Positions 35,198-44,868 of a stretch of DNA of 64,000 bases are shown here, piece after piece. This stretch comes from Paenibacillus algicola (GTDB taxonomy: Bacteria; Bacillota; Bacilli; Paenibacillales; Paenibacillaceae). The DNA lies in contig NZ_CP040396.1 in assembly GCF_005577435.1 (NCBI RefSeq), forward strand, positions 4,411,056 through 4,475,055, in the 5' to 3' direction. Within the stretch, counting starts at the first letter, position 1, and every line of letters starts with the position of its first letter. The position numbers and the translations under genes were made by a program. Below the pieces are notes generated by a model. That model searched no databases, was not told the origin of the DNA, and saw only the letters and a program-made list of their open reading frames with translations.

Positions 35198-36163
35198 TTA
35201 TGCAAAATGGCAGGCTACAAAATGATCGTCGCCCATGTTCCGGTATTCCGGCACCTGCTGCTTGCAAATGTCCGACGCCAGCGGACAGCGGGTGTGGAAC
35301 TTGCAGCCGGACGGCGGATTCGCCGGGCTCGGGATATCGCCTTTCAGCACGATGCGTTCCCGTTTCAAAGTGGGATCCGGCACCGGAATCGCTGACAGCA
35401 GCGCTTTGGTGTACGGGTGCAGCGGATTGCGGAACAGCTCATCCTTGCTCGCCATTTCCACCATAGAGCCCAGATACATAACGCCGATCCGGTCACACAG
35501 ATGCTCTACCACGCTGAGATCGTGAGAGATAAACAGATACGTGAGCTGCTTATCGCGCTGCAGATCACTGAGCAGGTTAATAATCTGTGCCTGGATGGAT
35601 ACGTCCAGCGCAGATACCGGCTCGTCCGCTACGATAAATTCCGGGTTCATAATAAGCGCGCGGGCAATCCCGATCCGCTGACGCTGACCACCGGAGAATT
35701 CATGCGGGAACCGGTCGTAGTGATAATCGGCCAGTCCGCAAATTTGCAGGGTCTCAATGACCTTCGCCTTCAGGTCCTTGCGGCTAACCAGCTTGTGGTC
35801 CAGCAGCGCCTCGCCAATCGCTTCCCCGACCTTGATTCTCGGGTTAAGGGAACTGAACGGATCCTGAAATACGATCTGCATCTTCGTACGCATCTCGCGC
35901 ATTTGTTCCTTCGACAGGCTGTGCAGATCTTTGCCGTCAAAGATGACCTTGCCTTCCGTCTTCTCCAGCAGGCGAAGAATCGTCCGCCCGATGGTGCTCT
36001 TGCCGCAGCCGGATTCGCCAACCAGGCCGAAGGATTCGCCCTTGCGAATCGAGAAGCTGACGTCATCAACGGCTTTTACGTCACCGACTTTACGCTGAAA
36101 CACGCCGCCGTGGATGGGGAAGTATTTTTTAAGATGATCGACCTCGAGCAGTACTTCACTCAT
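35198..36163 (-). CDS. oppF: Oligopeptide ABC transporter ATPase OppF
   Basis: 321 aa. Walker A is GESGCGKST, signature FSGGQRQRIGIARAL, Walker B FIVADEPVSALD, switch FISHDLSVVEH. The C-terminal oligopeptide/dipeptide extension has a Cys cluster (CKFHTRCPLASDICKQQ) that in related proteins holds an iron-sulfur or structural site. It drives peptide uptake together with OppD. The start overlaps the oppD stop by 4 nt. Cytosolic face of the membrane. Confidence 0.96.
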   Translation of the reverse strand: MSEVLLEVDHLKKYFPIHGGVFQRKVGDVKAVDDVSFSIRKGESFGLVGESGCGKSTIGRTILRLLEKTEGKVIFDGKDLHSLSKEQMREMRTKMQIVFQDPFSSLNPRIKVGEAIGEALLDHKLVSRKDLKAKVIETLQICGLADYHYDRFPHEFSGGQRQRIGIARALIMNPEFIVADEPVSALDVSIQAQIINLLSDLQRDKQLTYLFISHDLSVVEHLCDRIGVMYLGSMVEMASKDELFRNPLHPYTKALLSAIPVPDPTLKRERIVLKGDIPSPANPPSGCKFHTRCPLASDICKQQVPEYRNMGDDHFVACHFA

Positions 36164-37137
36164 TGTGCTTTCCCCTCCTCTTCATACAGCCAGCAGGCGA
36201 CTTTATGACCATTAGGGTCTGTACCGAGCGGCGGCTCCTTCTCCACGCAAATATTCATGCAGAACTCGCAGCGGTCATGGAAGTGGCAGTTGTTGCCAAG
36301 ATCGACCGGATTCGGTACGGAGCCCGGAATGGAGTACAAGCGCTCCTGGCGCTGGTTAATAATCGGCTTAGCCTTCAGCAGACCCTTGGTGTACGGATGC
36401 TTCGGATTCTGGAACAGCTCGATCACCGGTGCCTGCTCAATGACCTTGCCGGCATACATAACTACCACGTAGTCTGCCATTTCGGCCACAACACCCAGGT
36501 CATGCGTAATCAGCATAATGGATGTGTTGAATTTCTTCTTGATATCACGCATCAGATCCAGAATCTGAGCCTGAATCGTCACGTCAAGAGCCGTTGTCGG
36601 CTCATCCGCGATGAGAAGCTTCGGATTACAGCTCAGCGCAATCGCGATCATGATCCGCTGTCTCATACCGCCGCTCAGCTCATGCGGATAGGACTCATAG
36701 ATCTTCTCCGGACGCGGAATGCCGACCAGGTTGATGAGCTCGATGGCACGAGTGCGAGCTTCTTTCTTGCTCACCAGCTCATGCAGCATGATCGGTTCAA
36801 TGATCTGCTCCCCGATCGTAAGCACGGGATTCAGGGACGTCATCGGCTCCTGAAAGATCATCGCAATCTCGTTCCCGCGAATCTGGCTCATATCACTTTT
36901 ATTTAATTTCAGAAGGTCCTTGCCTTCGAACAGGATTTCTCCACCCGTTGGCGGTGTATCAATCAGCCGCATCAGTGACATGGCCGTTACACTTTTGCCG
37001 CAGCCGGATTCACCGACCACACATACGGTTTCGCCTTCTCGTATCTTGAAGCTGACATCGTCAACGGCTTTGACAGTGCCCGCAGATGTATGAAAATGCG
37101 TTTTTAAATTGCGAAATTCTACTAAATCTTTTGCCAT
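36160..37137 (-). CDS. oppD: Oligopeptide ABC transporter ATPase OppD
   Basis: 325 aa. Walker [10 protein letters not shown], signature [15 protein letters not shown], Walker [13 protein letters not shown], switch [22 protein letters not shown]. The C-terminal Cys cluster reads [19 protein letters not shown]. Pairs with OppF as the motor of the peptide importer. It starts 11 nt after oppC and overlaps oppF by 4 nt. Confidence 0.96.
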   Translation of the reverse strand: MAKDLVEFRNLKTHFHTSAGTVKAVDDVSFKIREGETVCVVGESGCGKSVTAMSLMRLIDTPPTGGEILFEGKDLLKLNKSDMSQIRGNEIAMIFQEPMTSLNPVLTIGEQIIEPIMLHELVSKKEARTRAIELINLVGIPRPEKIYESYPHELSGGMRQRIMIAIALSCNPKLLIADEPTTALDVTIQAQILDLMRDIKKKFNTSIMLITHDLGVVAEMADYVVVMYAGKVIEQAPVIELFQNPKHPYTKGLLKAKPIINQRQERLYSIPGSVPNPVDLGNNCHFHDRCEFCMNICVEKEPPLGTDPNGHKVACWLYEEEGKAQ

Positions 37138-37148
37138 GAGCGCATCTC

Positions 37149-38072
37149 CTACTTCTTCATTTTTGGATCCAGAGCGTCACGGAGACCGTCACCGATCAGG
37201 TTGATCGCCACCACGGTAATGAGGATACACATACCGGGCGGAATCCAAAGCCAAGGTCTTTTGCGGAAATCAATCAGGCTGTTGGCAGCCGAGATCATAT
37301 TTCCCCATGACGGCGTCGGAGGTACCACGCCAATACCCAGGAAGCTGAGCGCCGATTCGGAAATAATGGCCCCCGCGACACCCAGTGTAGCTGTAACGAT
37401 AATAATCGGAATTGTATTCGGCATCAAATGACGGAAGATCTTCCGGCGGTCCCGCAGACCGAGTGCTTCTGTCGCCTGCATGAATTCCTGCTCCCGCAGG
37501 GTCAGAATTTGTCCGCGCACGAGGCGGGCAATTGTCGTCCAGCCCAGAATACCGAGAATCAGCATCAGGAAGTAGATCCGGTCAGCCGGGTCTACCTTCA
37601 GGTCAGACAGAATCGCACCCAGGATGATCAGGATCGGGAGCGATGGAAGCGCCATGAAAATATCCGCAAGACGCATGATCACGGTGTCCGTCAGCTTGCG
37701 ATAGAAGCCAGCCAGTGCGCCCAGTGTAGCGCCGATGAGGATGGAGATCCCCGTCGCTACCAAGCCTACGGTCAGAGAGATTCTGCCTGCCAGCATCAGG
37801 CGCAGCAGGATATCCCGGCCCAGCTTGTCTGTACCGAGCCAGTGCTCGGCATTAGGTGCCAGGTTCTTGTTCTTGACGTTATAATCATTCAGCTCATAGG
37901 GTGAGAACCACGGTCCCACGAAGCTGAACAGAAACATAAACACTAATATCAAAAGTCCAATCACAGCCAAACGATTGCGCGCAAAACGGCGAAACGCAAT
38001 TCTCCACGGAGAATCCGGCTGCTTTACAGGGACTTGGGTTTTCGTATCAAGAGGTGCAGCCTCCAGGGACAA
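37149..38072 (-). CDS. oppC: Oligopeptide transporter permease OppC
   Basis: 307 aa, six transmembrane helices (for example LAVIGLLILVFMFLFSFVG at 34-52). The EAA loop with its Gly lies in EALGLRDRRKIFRHLMPNTI. An OppC-type N-terminal segment precedes the first helix. Forms the membrane channel with OppB; starts 12 nt after the oppB stop. Confidence 0.96.
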   Translation of the reverse strand: MSLEAAPLDTKTQVPVKQPDSPWRIAFRRFARNRLAVIGLLILVFMFLFSFVGPWFSPYELNDYNVKNKNLAPNAEHWLGTDKLGRDILLRLMLAGRISLTVGLVATGISILIGATLGALAGFYRKLTDTVIMRLADIFMALPSLPILIILGAILSDLKVDPADRIYFLMLILGILGWTTIARLVRGQILTLREQEFMQATEALGLRDRRKIFRHLMPNTIPIIIVTATLGVAGAIISESALSFLGIGVVPPTPSWGNMISAANSLIDFRKRPWLWIPPGMCILITVVAINLIGDGLRDALDPKMKK

Positions 38073-38084
38073 AATAATCTCCTC

Positions 38085-39047
38085 CTACTTTAAACGGATT
38101 CTTGGGTCTGCGGCGCCATACAATACATCGGAAATCAGGTTTCCGATCAAAGTCAGCACGGCCAAAAAGATGGTGAAGCCCAGCATGAACGGATAGTCAC
38201 GCACGTTGATGGATTCCAGATAAACCTGGCCAATACCCGGCCATACGAAGACTCTCTCCAGAATAATCGCACCGCCAAACAATGCAGGCAGCTCGAAGCC
38301 CATCAGCGTAATTGCAGGCAGCATGGCATTACGCAGCGCATGCTTGAATATTACTGTCCGTTCCTTTAAGCCTTTCGCACGCGCGGTACGGATGTAGTCC
38401 TGACGAATAACCTCCAGCATGCTTGTCCGGAAATAACGGGTCAAGCTTCCTGTACTAAGCATCGTCAATACCAGAACCGGCAGGAAGGCATGCTCAACAA
38501 CGTCCCAAATATACCCGAAGCCCGTCGCTTTGGAGCCGGCCGTTGTCATTCCGCCGACAGGGAACCAGCCCAGTTCCAGCGAGAACACCTTAATGAGCAG
38601 AAGACCGATAAAGAAGGATGGTAGAGACATAAATAAGAAGACTAGCAGCGTTACAACTTTATCAAAAAAGGAGTACTGAAATCTAGCCGAGAACACCCCG
38701 GCAAATATAGCCAAGATCCAGCTTAACACCAAGCTGGCAAATGCAATAATGAATGAGTTCCATACATAGTTATCAATTACTTTTGTTACAGGCTGTTTGT
38801 GCTGGAGTGAGTCTCCAAAGTTTCCTGTTGCCATGTTTCCGGCCCAGGTGAAATAACGCTCAACCGGCGGCTTATCCAAACCATAAATAGCCCGAAGCTC
38901 GGCTTTTTTCTCAGCCGTCATACTCGGACTGTTCTTTGCAGTGATATAGTCGCCTGGCACCATAGCGGATATGGCGAAGACAAGTATGGAAATCCCGATC
39001 AGTGTCGGGATCATCTGCAGCAGCCTCCGGATGATATACTGCTTCAT
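38085..39047 (-). CDS. oppB: Oligopeptide transporter permease OppB
   Basis: 320 aa from ATG 39047 (MKQYIIRRLLQMIPTL), preceded by GGGAGGAAAGATT; an upstream in-frame ATG has no ribosome site. Six transmembrane helices, with the EAA loop in RAKGLKERTVIFKHALRNAM. It lies 71 nt downstream of oppA, and the spacer contains a strong hairpin, so oppB-F messages may be less abundant than oppA. Confidence 0.96.
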   Translation of the reverse strand: MKQYIIRRLLQMIPTLIGISILVFAISAMVPGDYITAKNSPSMTAEKKAELRAIYGLDKPPVERYFTWAGNMATGNFGDSLQHKQPVTKVIDNYVWNSFIIAFASLVLSWILAIFAGVFSARFQYSFFDKVVTLLVFLFMSLPSFFIGLLLIKVFSLELGWFPVGGMTTAGSKATGFGYIWDVVEHAFLPVLVLTMLSTGSLTRYFRTSMLEVIRQDYIRTARAKGLKERTVIFKHALRNAMLPAITLMGFELPALFGGAIILERVFVWPGIGQVYLESINVRDYPFMLGFTIFLAVLTLIGNLISDVLYGAADPRIRLK

Positions 39048-39071
39048 AATCTTTCCTCCCGGCATATAAGT

Positions 39072-39105
39072 GGATATGCTCAGTCCTCGCGGACTGAGCA
39101 TATCC
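39072..39105 (-). other. Intergenic stem-loop between oppA and oppB
   Basis: A perfect 15-bp stem, GGATATGCTCAGTCC with its complement, and a 4-nt loop, in the 71-nt gap. No T-run follows in either direction, so it is more likely an mRNA-stability or processing element that lets the binding protein be made in excess. Confidence 0.7.
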
Positions 39106-39118
39106 TTCCTAGATGTTA

Positions 39119-40879
39119 TTATTCAAGTGTTGCTTGATACAGGCTGTAAGGGAAATCCTTATAGGCGGTAATGTCCAGACCGTTTACACGGCTATTGATC
39201 GCCCAGCCATCACGTCTTTGATACAGGAACAGGTTCGGAAGATCCTTGTTCATTTCTTGGTACATTTGCTTGTAGATCTCAGCGCGTGCTTCAGGACCGC
39301 CAAGCTCCATTTTACCTTTTTGCATCAGCTCATCCACTGTAGCATTGGAGTATCCAGTATCGTTCTGTGCACCATCTGTAATATAAACGGTGTTGTCCGG
39401 ATCTGGAGTCAGTCCCCATGCTGCGAAGAACATTTCAAAGTTGCCTTGGTCTTTCTTGTCCATGATGGCATTGAAGTCCAGCGTTTCTGCTTTGATTTCG
39501 ATGCCCAGGTCTTGATAGTTTGCAGTCATGATTGGAAGCAGTGCTTCTACAACCGGGTTGTCTGCTGTTGCAGAGAAGTCGATGGTGAATTTCTGTCCGT
39601 CTTTCTCCAGGACGCCGTCTGCACCTGCAGCCCAGCCTGCTTCTGCAAGCAATTCTTTCGCTTTTTCCGGATCGAAATCATAAGTTTCTACGTTCTCATC
39701 AGTGAAAGCCCAAGAGACGCTGGATTCCGGAATGTTCAGCGGGTTGGCATAAATGCCGTAGATGCTTTCAACGATCTCTGCACGGTTTAGACCGTACATC
39801 AGAGCTTGACGAACCTTTTGGTCTTGGAACTTCTCTACATTGTGGTTAAATGCTACATAGCCGTAACCGTTCGTAGGGAAGATGTTCAGATCCAGGAAGC
39901 CCATGGTCTTCACTTCTTCTACGTTATCTTCACTTACTGTGATCATGTCCATGTCGATTTCACCGGACTGCAGCATTGGAAGCATAGTTTCATCTGTTGT
40001 TGTTTTGTAAACCAGGTTCTTGATCTTCGGAGCGCCTTTGAAGTAGTTCTCGTTCGCTTCGAATACAACCTCTTGTCCTGGGGAGAACTTGGTCATAATG
40101 TAAGGACCGCTGCCCAGTGGCTTGTCATGCAGAGTTTTCAGGGAATCCATGTCGCCTTTTTTGAAGTCCTTGCCATAGTAGTGCTGAGGAATCAGGGCAA
40201 CATCACCCAGGTAGTCACGAGTCAACGCTGTAGCTTCTTCTACAGTCACTTCTACAGTCAGATCGTCAATGACTTTAATACCGGAGATTTCAGTAGCATC
40301 TCCTTCTTTATATTCCTTGGAGCCCACAATTTTCATAGACATCATGTCGGACTCACCATCGTAAGCTGGATCAAGCATAATCTTCATTGCGAATACATAG
40401 TCGTTTACGGTCATTGGCGTGCCATCAGTGTACGTTACACCTGGCTTCAGCTTGAAGGTGTACTTCAGGCCGTCCTCGGACACGTCCACGCTCTCTGCCA
40501 GGCTCTCTGTGTAAGTACCGTCACCGGAAACTTCCAGGAAAGTGTCAAAGATGGTGTTTACAACGTACTTGTCATACGCCGTTTGCCAGAAGTAAGGGTT
40601 GAATACCCCTTTTGGAGAAGTCATACCGATGATCAGTGTATCTGTACGATCTGTAGCGGTAGTCGGGTTTGCAGAAGGATCTTCTGCTTCGAAATAACCA
40701 TAGCTTTCTTCTTCGCCTTCGGAAGGTTCCTCTGTGTTTTCCCCTTCGTTGTTAGCAGGCGCCTCTTGCTGTGTTCCAGTGTCCCCTGACTCTTCAGCAC
40801 TGTTGCCGCCGGAGCATGCAGCCAATACAGAAACAGCCATCAACAGCATTACCAGCAGCAGCGACATTCTTTTCTTCAT
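39119..40879 (-). CDS. oppA: Oligopeptide-binding lipoprotein OppA
   Basis: 586 aa. Lipoprotein signal with lipobox LLVMLLMAVSVLAAC, then an acidic Glu/Asn-rich linker (about 20-65) and the SBP family 5 fold (FKLKPGVTYTDGTPMTVNDYVFAMK, FDPEKAKELLAEAGW, FFAAWGLTPDPDN). Anchored outside the membrane, it captures peptides for OppBCDF. The start has GGAGG 7 nt upstream. It is the first gene of the operon, with a leader of about 185 nt. Confidence 0.96.
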   Translation of the reverse strand: MKKRMSLLLVMLLMAVSVLAACSGGNSAEESGDTGTQQEAPANNEGENTEEPSEGEEESYGYFEAEDPSANPTTATDRTDTLIIGMTSPKGVFNPYFWQTAYDKYVVNTIFDTFLEVSGDGTYTESLAESVDVSEDGLKYTFKLKPGVTYTDGTPMTVNDYVFAMKIMLDPAYDGESDMMSMKIVGSKEYKEGDATEISGIKVIDDLTVEVTVEEATALTRDYLGDVALIPQHYYGKDFKKGDMDSLKTLHDKPLGSGPYIMTKFSPGQEVVFEANENYFKGAPKIKNLVYKTTTDETMLPMLQSGEIDMDMITVSEDNVEEVKTMGFLDLNIFPTNGYGYVAFNHNVEKFQDQKVRQALMYGLNRAEIVESIYGIYANPLNIPESSVSWAFTDENVETYDFDPEKAKELLAEAGWAAGADGVLEKDGQKFTIDFSATADNPVVEALLPIMTANYQDLGIEIKAETLDFNAIMDKKDQGNFEMFFAAWGLTPDPDNTVYITDGAQNDTGYSNATVDELMQKGKMELGGPEARAEIYKQMYQEMNKDLPNLFLYQRRDGWAINSRVNGLDITAYKDFPYSLYQATLE

Positions 40880-41068
40880 GCTTAATCCTCCTTCAAAATA
40901 ATGGTGCTTATCATTTCTCAGGATAATTTAGAAATTATCCATACATAATGACAAAGCGAAAGCTTGACGACGGTGAAATCATGACTCCCCTTACAGTTCA
41001 GAAAATATACCAATGGTCAATTAGTTGCAAAGACATTCACATATCTTCTATTCTGTAAAATTAATGTT

Positions 41069-41097
41069 ATGATACGTGTAAAATTAGATGACGTCAA
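41069..41097 (-). promoter_or_regulatory. SigA-type promoter of the opp operon
   Basis: On the minus strand TTGACG (41097-41092), a 17-nt spacer and TATCAT (41074-41069). Transcription would start near 41062, giving a leader of about 183 nt before oppA. Confidence 0.6.
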
Positions 41098-41423
41098 TCA
41101 CTTTTTTGAAATTTGATATAAAAAATGTTTCCCAGTGCGACTTTAAGACTCTTTCTATGAGCATAAATCTGGATGAAGATCCTCCGTGTTTTCAGAAACG
41201 GCAGCTTATTATCCGCAAATACATCTCCCTTTCATTTCAATTTGAGTTTTTTTGAACTTCTGTGTTAACTAATATAACATAAACTGGCTGGTAAATTGCA
41301 TATTATTTTGACGATGTAAAGAAAGATTAAATGTTGCGTAAAATTCTGGTGTGGATTTTCATCGTTTACGCGGTAAAGGTTCTCTTTTGTATCTGTCGGT
41401 GTAACGTTTAATTCATTATTCTG

Positions 41424-41452
41424 AAAAAAGAGCCCCAATGCCGCTGGAGCTC
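41424..41452 (-). terminator. Terminator of the SRAP gene
   Basis: Imperfect stem GAGCTCCAG / TTGGGGCTC (41430-41452) followed on the minus strand by TTTTTTC, 22 nt after the stop at 41474. Confidence 0.7.
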
Positions 41453-41473
41453 CTCCTCATCTGAAGCTGAGTC

Positions 41474-42154
41474 CTACACCGATTTCACCCATGCTGCCTT
41501 TAGGTCCATCTCCTCAATGCACTGCTGATGGTCATGCAAATCATTGGCGATCAGTGGAGTTACCGGATACATGCTCATCGGTGCCTCGTACGTTCTGAGC
41601 TGGCGCTGCAGCCGCTGAATGCTGGCGTTCTCCGGCTGCAGCCAGGCCGCGATGCCTTCGCTTGACAGAATCGCCGGCATACGCGGCTCAAACTCGCGGA
41701 TCGCCACATTCGCATCTGTCATCAGCATGGTGGAGGTGCGGGTCTCCTCGCCCTTCGCGTTTCTCCATACCTCGTACAAGCCGGCTACACCAAAGGGTTC
41801 GTGATTCTCAGTCACAACGCGCACCGCATATCTTCGCTTGCCTACCGTTCTCCAGTAGTACAGTCCGTTACAAGCGATGACGCAGCGGCGCTGCTCTACC
41901 GTCTTCTTGCTATAGGTGGGGTTGGCATAGACCGTCTGAAGGTCCGCATTAACCGCATCCTTCCCCCAATAGGGCACCAGCCCCCAGCGATACTCATCAA
42001 GCACCAGATTACCCAAGTGATCCAGCATCATCACCGGCATGCTCTGCATCGGGCTAATATTGTACCGGCTCTTGTAAGGGTAAATGACCCGTCTGATGTC
42101 AAAATGATTCTGAATCTCGTCCAGCGACGCGGACATGGAAAAGCGTCTGCACAT
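41474..42154 (-). CDS. SRAP-family (HMCES/YedK) protein with altered active site
   Basis: 226 aa from ATG 42154, AGGAGG 8 nt upstream. Met1-Cys2 exposes the Cys2 that in this family links to abasic sites in single-stranded DNA. The fold elements are present: YNISPMQSMPV, WGLVPYWGKDAVN, ACNGLYYW, GVAGLYEVW, and PRMPAIL near the C-terminus. But the family's Glu in the FYEW motif is Tyr here (LYYW), and the RMP loop, usually HDRMP, reads EPRMP, so the His is lost. The Asn-Ala-Arg motif reads NADL. It may be a binding-only or regulatory relative. Monocistronic. Confidence 0.88.
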   Translation of the reverse strand: MCRRFSMSASLDEIQNHFDIRRVIYPYKSRYNISPMQSMPVMMLDHLGNLVLDEYRWGLVPYWGKDAVNADLQTVYANPTYSKKTVEQRRCVIACNGLYYWRTVGKRRYAVRVVTENHEPFGVAGLYEVWRNAKGEETRTSTMLMTDANVAIREFEPRMPAILSSEGIAAWLQPENASIQRLQRQLRTYEAPMSMYPVTPLIANDLHDHQQCIEEMDLKAAWVKSV

Positions 42155-42582
42155 GATGTTGTCCTCCTTTTTTTCCATAGCATTTGGATAAATGAGGAAT
42201 TCTATGCATGTGCTGTGAATGTCCTTCCTGAGTGGACACTGATGATACAATGGAAGGTGTGGGTCAGAGACCATGTTTATGGGGTGAACCCCAGCATTCA
42301 GACTGAGGTTAGTTTGAGGGCATATATAATGAAGGAAAATTTTTGACGGTACTCCTATTTCATCTTTAGGAATCCCCATTCTTCCTTTAATGGAGCGGAT
42401 CTTGGTCCTCGAATGTCTACTCATCTCTATACTTTGTTTACGGTCGCAAAGCATCTGCCAGGGATGCCATGAGTTGCCGCTATGTATAAGGTACTGCTCC
42501 AGCGTGACATGGCATGTCCGGTTGTCTACTTGGGATAGACAAGAGAGGAATGGAACCCGGATGGGCGTCTACAAAAAGAAAT

Positions 42583-42614
42583 AAAAAACAGCCTGCCGCA
42601 ATGGCAGACTGTTT
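42583..42614 (-). terminator. Terminator of rpsF-ssb-rpsR
   Basis: Stem AAACAGTCTGCC / GGCAGGCTGTTT on the minus strand (42586-42614) with a T-run; 17 nt after the rpsR stop. Confidence 0.88.
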
Positions 42615-42630
42615 CGTTCTACAGAGTCTA

Positions 42631-42903
42631 TTACTCTGTAGTGTATGGAAGCAATGCGATTTGACGGGAGCGTTTAACCGCAATCGTCAGTGCACGCTGG
42701 TATTTCGCGCTAGTTCCAGTCACACGACGTGGCAAAATTTTGCCGCGCTCGCTGATGAACTTCTTGAGGAGATCGATATCTTTATAGTCAATGTGAGTGA
42801 TCTTGTTCACAGTGAAGAAACATACTTTACGACGCTTGTTGCGGCCGCCACGGCGTGCCGGTCTTTTGTCGTTGTCTCCGCCTTCTCTTTGCTTGAAAGC
42901 CAT
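42631..42903 (-). CDS. rpsR: 30S ribosomal protein S18
   Basis: 90 aa. The N-terminal Arg/Gly-rich extension precedes [24 protein letters not shown] and the rRNA-binding [21 protein letters not shown], the family signature. It binds S6 on the small subunit platform. Third gene of rpsF-ssb-rpsR, 20 nt after ssb. Confidence 0.98.
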   Translation of the reverse strand: MAFKQREGGDNDKRPARRGGRNKRRKVCFFTVNKITHIDYKDIDLLKKFISERGKILPRRVTGTSAKYQRALTIAVKRSRQIALLPYTTE

Positions 42904-42923
42904 GTGTAGTCAGTCCTTCCTTA

Positions 42924-43412
42924 TTAAAATGGCAAATCATCATCCGAAATATCGATCGGTTTTCCTTCATCGGAAAAAGGATCCTGATTGTTGCGCGAGT
43001 AACCTCCACTGTTCCCCCGGTTTCCGCCGCTATTGCTGCTTCCTCCGTTGTACGTGGATTCCTCACGTTGTCCGCTGCCTCCGCCGCTGTCACGGTTCGA
43101 TTCCAAGAAACGGACATTATCTGCAATAACTTCAGTCACGTATACACGCTTACCTTCGTTATTCTCGTAATTCCGTACTTGAATGCGTCCTTCTACAGCC
43201 GTCAGACGGCCTTTACGCAGATAGTTCGCACAGGTTTCCGCGAGCTGTCTCCAGGTTACTACCGGGATGAAATCCGCTTCGCGTTCCCCGCCTTGTCCAG
43301 TAAACGGACGGTCTACGGCAAGCGTAAACTGAGTGACCGCAACCCCTGCTGGTGTATAACGCAGCTCAGGATCCCGGGTTAGCCGGCCGATCAAAATGAC
43401 ACGGTTCAACAA
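42924..43412 (-). CDS. ssb: Single-stranded DNA-binding protein
   Basis: 162 aa. OB-fold from [23 protein letters not shown] to about 110 with the aromatic DNA-contact residues, then a Gly/Ser/Asn-rich disordered tail and the C-terminal acidic tip DISDDDLPF that binds partner proteins. Between rpsF and rpsR, the usual Firmicute layout. Confidence 0.98.
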   Translation of the reverse strand: MLNRVILIGRLTRDPELRYTPAGVAVTQFTLAVDRPFTGQGGEREADFIPVVTWRQLAETCANYLRKGRLTAVEGRIQVRNYENNEGKRVYVTEVIADNVRFLESNRDSGGGSGQREESTYNGGSSNSGGNRGNSGGYSRNNQDPFSDEGKPIDISDDDLPF

Positions 43413-43455
43413 TCCAATCCCCTCCTTAGAACGAATTCAATTACAAACCCACGTC

Positions 43456-43740
43456 TTAGGCTACGTCGTTTGTGATGAGATAACGAATTACTTCGTCAGA
43501 AATTTTCATGATACGCTCAAGCTCGGTAACGACTGCAGGCTCTGCAGTAAAGTTAACCAGAACATAAACACCATCACGGAATTTCTTGATCTCATACGCA
43601 AGACGGCGCTTACCCATTACATCATGCTTCGTAATTTCTCCGCCGTTGGAGATGATGCCTTGGAATTTTTCGACTGCAGCTTGAACAGCTTCTTGCTCAA
43701 TGTCAGGACGAATAATGTACATCACTTCGTATTTGCGCAT
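43456..43740 (-). CDS. rpsF: 30S ribosomal protein S6
   Basis: 94 aa from ATG 43740 (MRKYEVMYIIRPDIE), with AGGAGGTGAAAGTT directly upstream. Contains the S6 pattern GKRRLAYEIKKFRDGVYVLVNF. First gene of the S6-SSB-S18 operon; S6 with S18 binds 16S rRNA and, in many Firmicutes, the leader of its own message. I did not see the conserved leader structure with certainty. Confidence 0.98.
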   Translation of the reverse strand: MRKYEVMYIIRPDIEQEAVQAAVEKFQGIISNGGEITKHDVMGKRRLAYEIKKFRDGVYVLVNFTAEPAVVTELERIMKISDEVIRYLITNDVA

Positions 43741-44020
43741 AACTTTCACCTCCTTATGGACTTCGGCCCCCAATCCAGGTTGGGAGCAAGGAGCGAGCGT
43801 AAACTCGCACCATAATATAATACCAGAACGGATAATCGAAAAGCAAGGATAATTGCCATTTTAGCATGATTATTTCTGAAGCCTCTGCTCCTTCTTTCGA
43901 TCATATTCCCTTTTTACATAAGATCTTTTCAGGGACTGCCTCTTCTTTCCTGCTATCAGGCTGCCCTTTCCGGGAAATCCTAAAGCGGTAATATTCATAT
44001 CCTAAATTAGGAGGCGATGC

Positions 44021-44218
44021 ATGATGGGTGAACGCAGCAAATTTCGTGGCGGTGACAAAGCGCCTAACAATGGTATCTATATTGAGGTCGGAGAGAATGA
44101 CCATATCATGGGGATCCAGGACCCCCATCAGATCACGATGAAGGCAGGAGACACCTTCCCGGATGTATCCAATGAAGATCGGGTATGGAAAAACAAACGT
44201 CACGTCCAGCCCAAATAA
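44021..44218 (+). CDS. YjzC family protein
   Basis: 65 aa with AGGAGG 6 nt before ATG 44021. FRGGDKAPNNGIYIEVGEND, ITMKAGDTFPD and EDRVWKNK match the YjzC family. No membrane segment. Unknown function. A second, more distant member sits at 3507. Monocistronic. Confidence 0.88.
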   Translation: MMGERSKFRGGDKAPNNGIYIEVGENDHIMGIQDPHQITMKAGDTFPDVSNEDRVWKNKRHVQPK

Positions 44219-44868
44219 TTGCGCTGAGGCACGTATAATCTGCGTCAAACGGGTCACAATATAATCAGGCGGTGCAATGAGAGAGGTGTGGTTCCGTTGG
44301 ATGATTCAGCCGAATTACGCATAGGATCCAGCTCTGCACTTAAAGCATGCGGAGGGAATTAGCTGAAAGCTTGACCACTGGACAAGTGAAATGCTCTTCA
44401 CCGAAGTATCGCAGCATGTGTTAGTTCTGATTCGACAACATCACATGCACCGTCTAACCAGCAAGAGAGGCCTGAAAGGGCCTCTCTTTGTTATGCTTAA
44501 TGTGACTACATGCAAAAACACCTGTGCACTAACGTTGTGCGTCCCATGGAGTTGCAAGATAGTTTGAAAGATCAACACTATATGGTATTACTTGTTCATT
44601 CGCATGTAACGGATCATTTCGATTTCCCGCATTTGAAACTGTTACCGACCCTCCACTGTCCAATTGTACCAGTATGTTCCAGGGTTCGCCGAAACAGGCA
44701 CAGAACGAACCTTAGCAGTGATAGTTTGAGACTTTGGCGGGACGGATCGGCCACCTGGACATCGCTGTCTACTCCTAAAACACATGAGCAAAGATTCTCA
44801 GCGACGATAACATGTTTAAGGAACCACGGTCTCTACTATTTTTCATTGTCAATTCACCCACTTACCTC
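44219..44868. other. Intergenic region before the SLH gene's 3' end
   Basis: About 650 nt with no gene I can support. A strong hairpin terminator stands at 44464-44489. The stretch AGGTGTGGTTCCGTTGG near 44287 recalls a T-box, but no matching specifier stem or linked gene is found. From 44500 to 44868 nothing recognised. Confidence 0.45.
44464..44489 (+). terminator. Terminator downstream of the YjzC gene
   Basis: Stem AGAGAGGCC / GGCCTCTCT with a 6-nt loop and TTTG after it. It is 245 nt after the YjzC stop, so it may close a leaderless or unknown short RNA rather than the gene itself. Confidence 0.7.

Larger units (their letters stand above)
40880..41473. other. Intergenic region before the opp operon
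   Basis: About 590 nt, AT-rich. Contains the oppA promoter and leader, and at the far side the terminator of the SRAP gene. No gene seen. A long leader of this size could carry regulation (CodY-type boxes are common before opp operons), but I did not find a convincing site by eye. Confidence 0.45.

Noticed and set aside
44280..44490. T-box-like leader before a terminator
   Set aside because: AGGTGTGGTTCCGTTGG near 44287 recalls the T-box sequence, but there is no stem I with a specifier codon, the terminator is 170 nt away, and no amino-acid gene follows.
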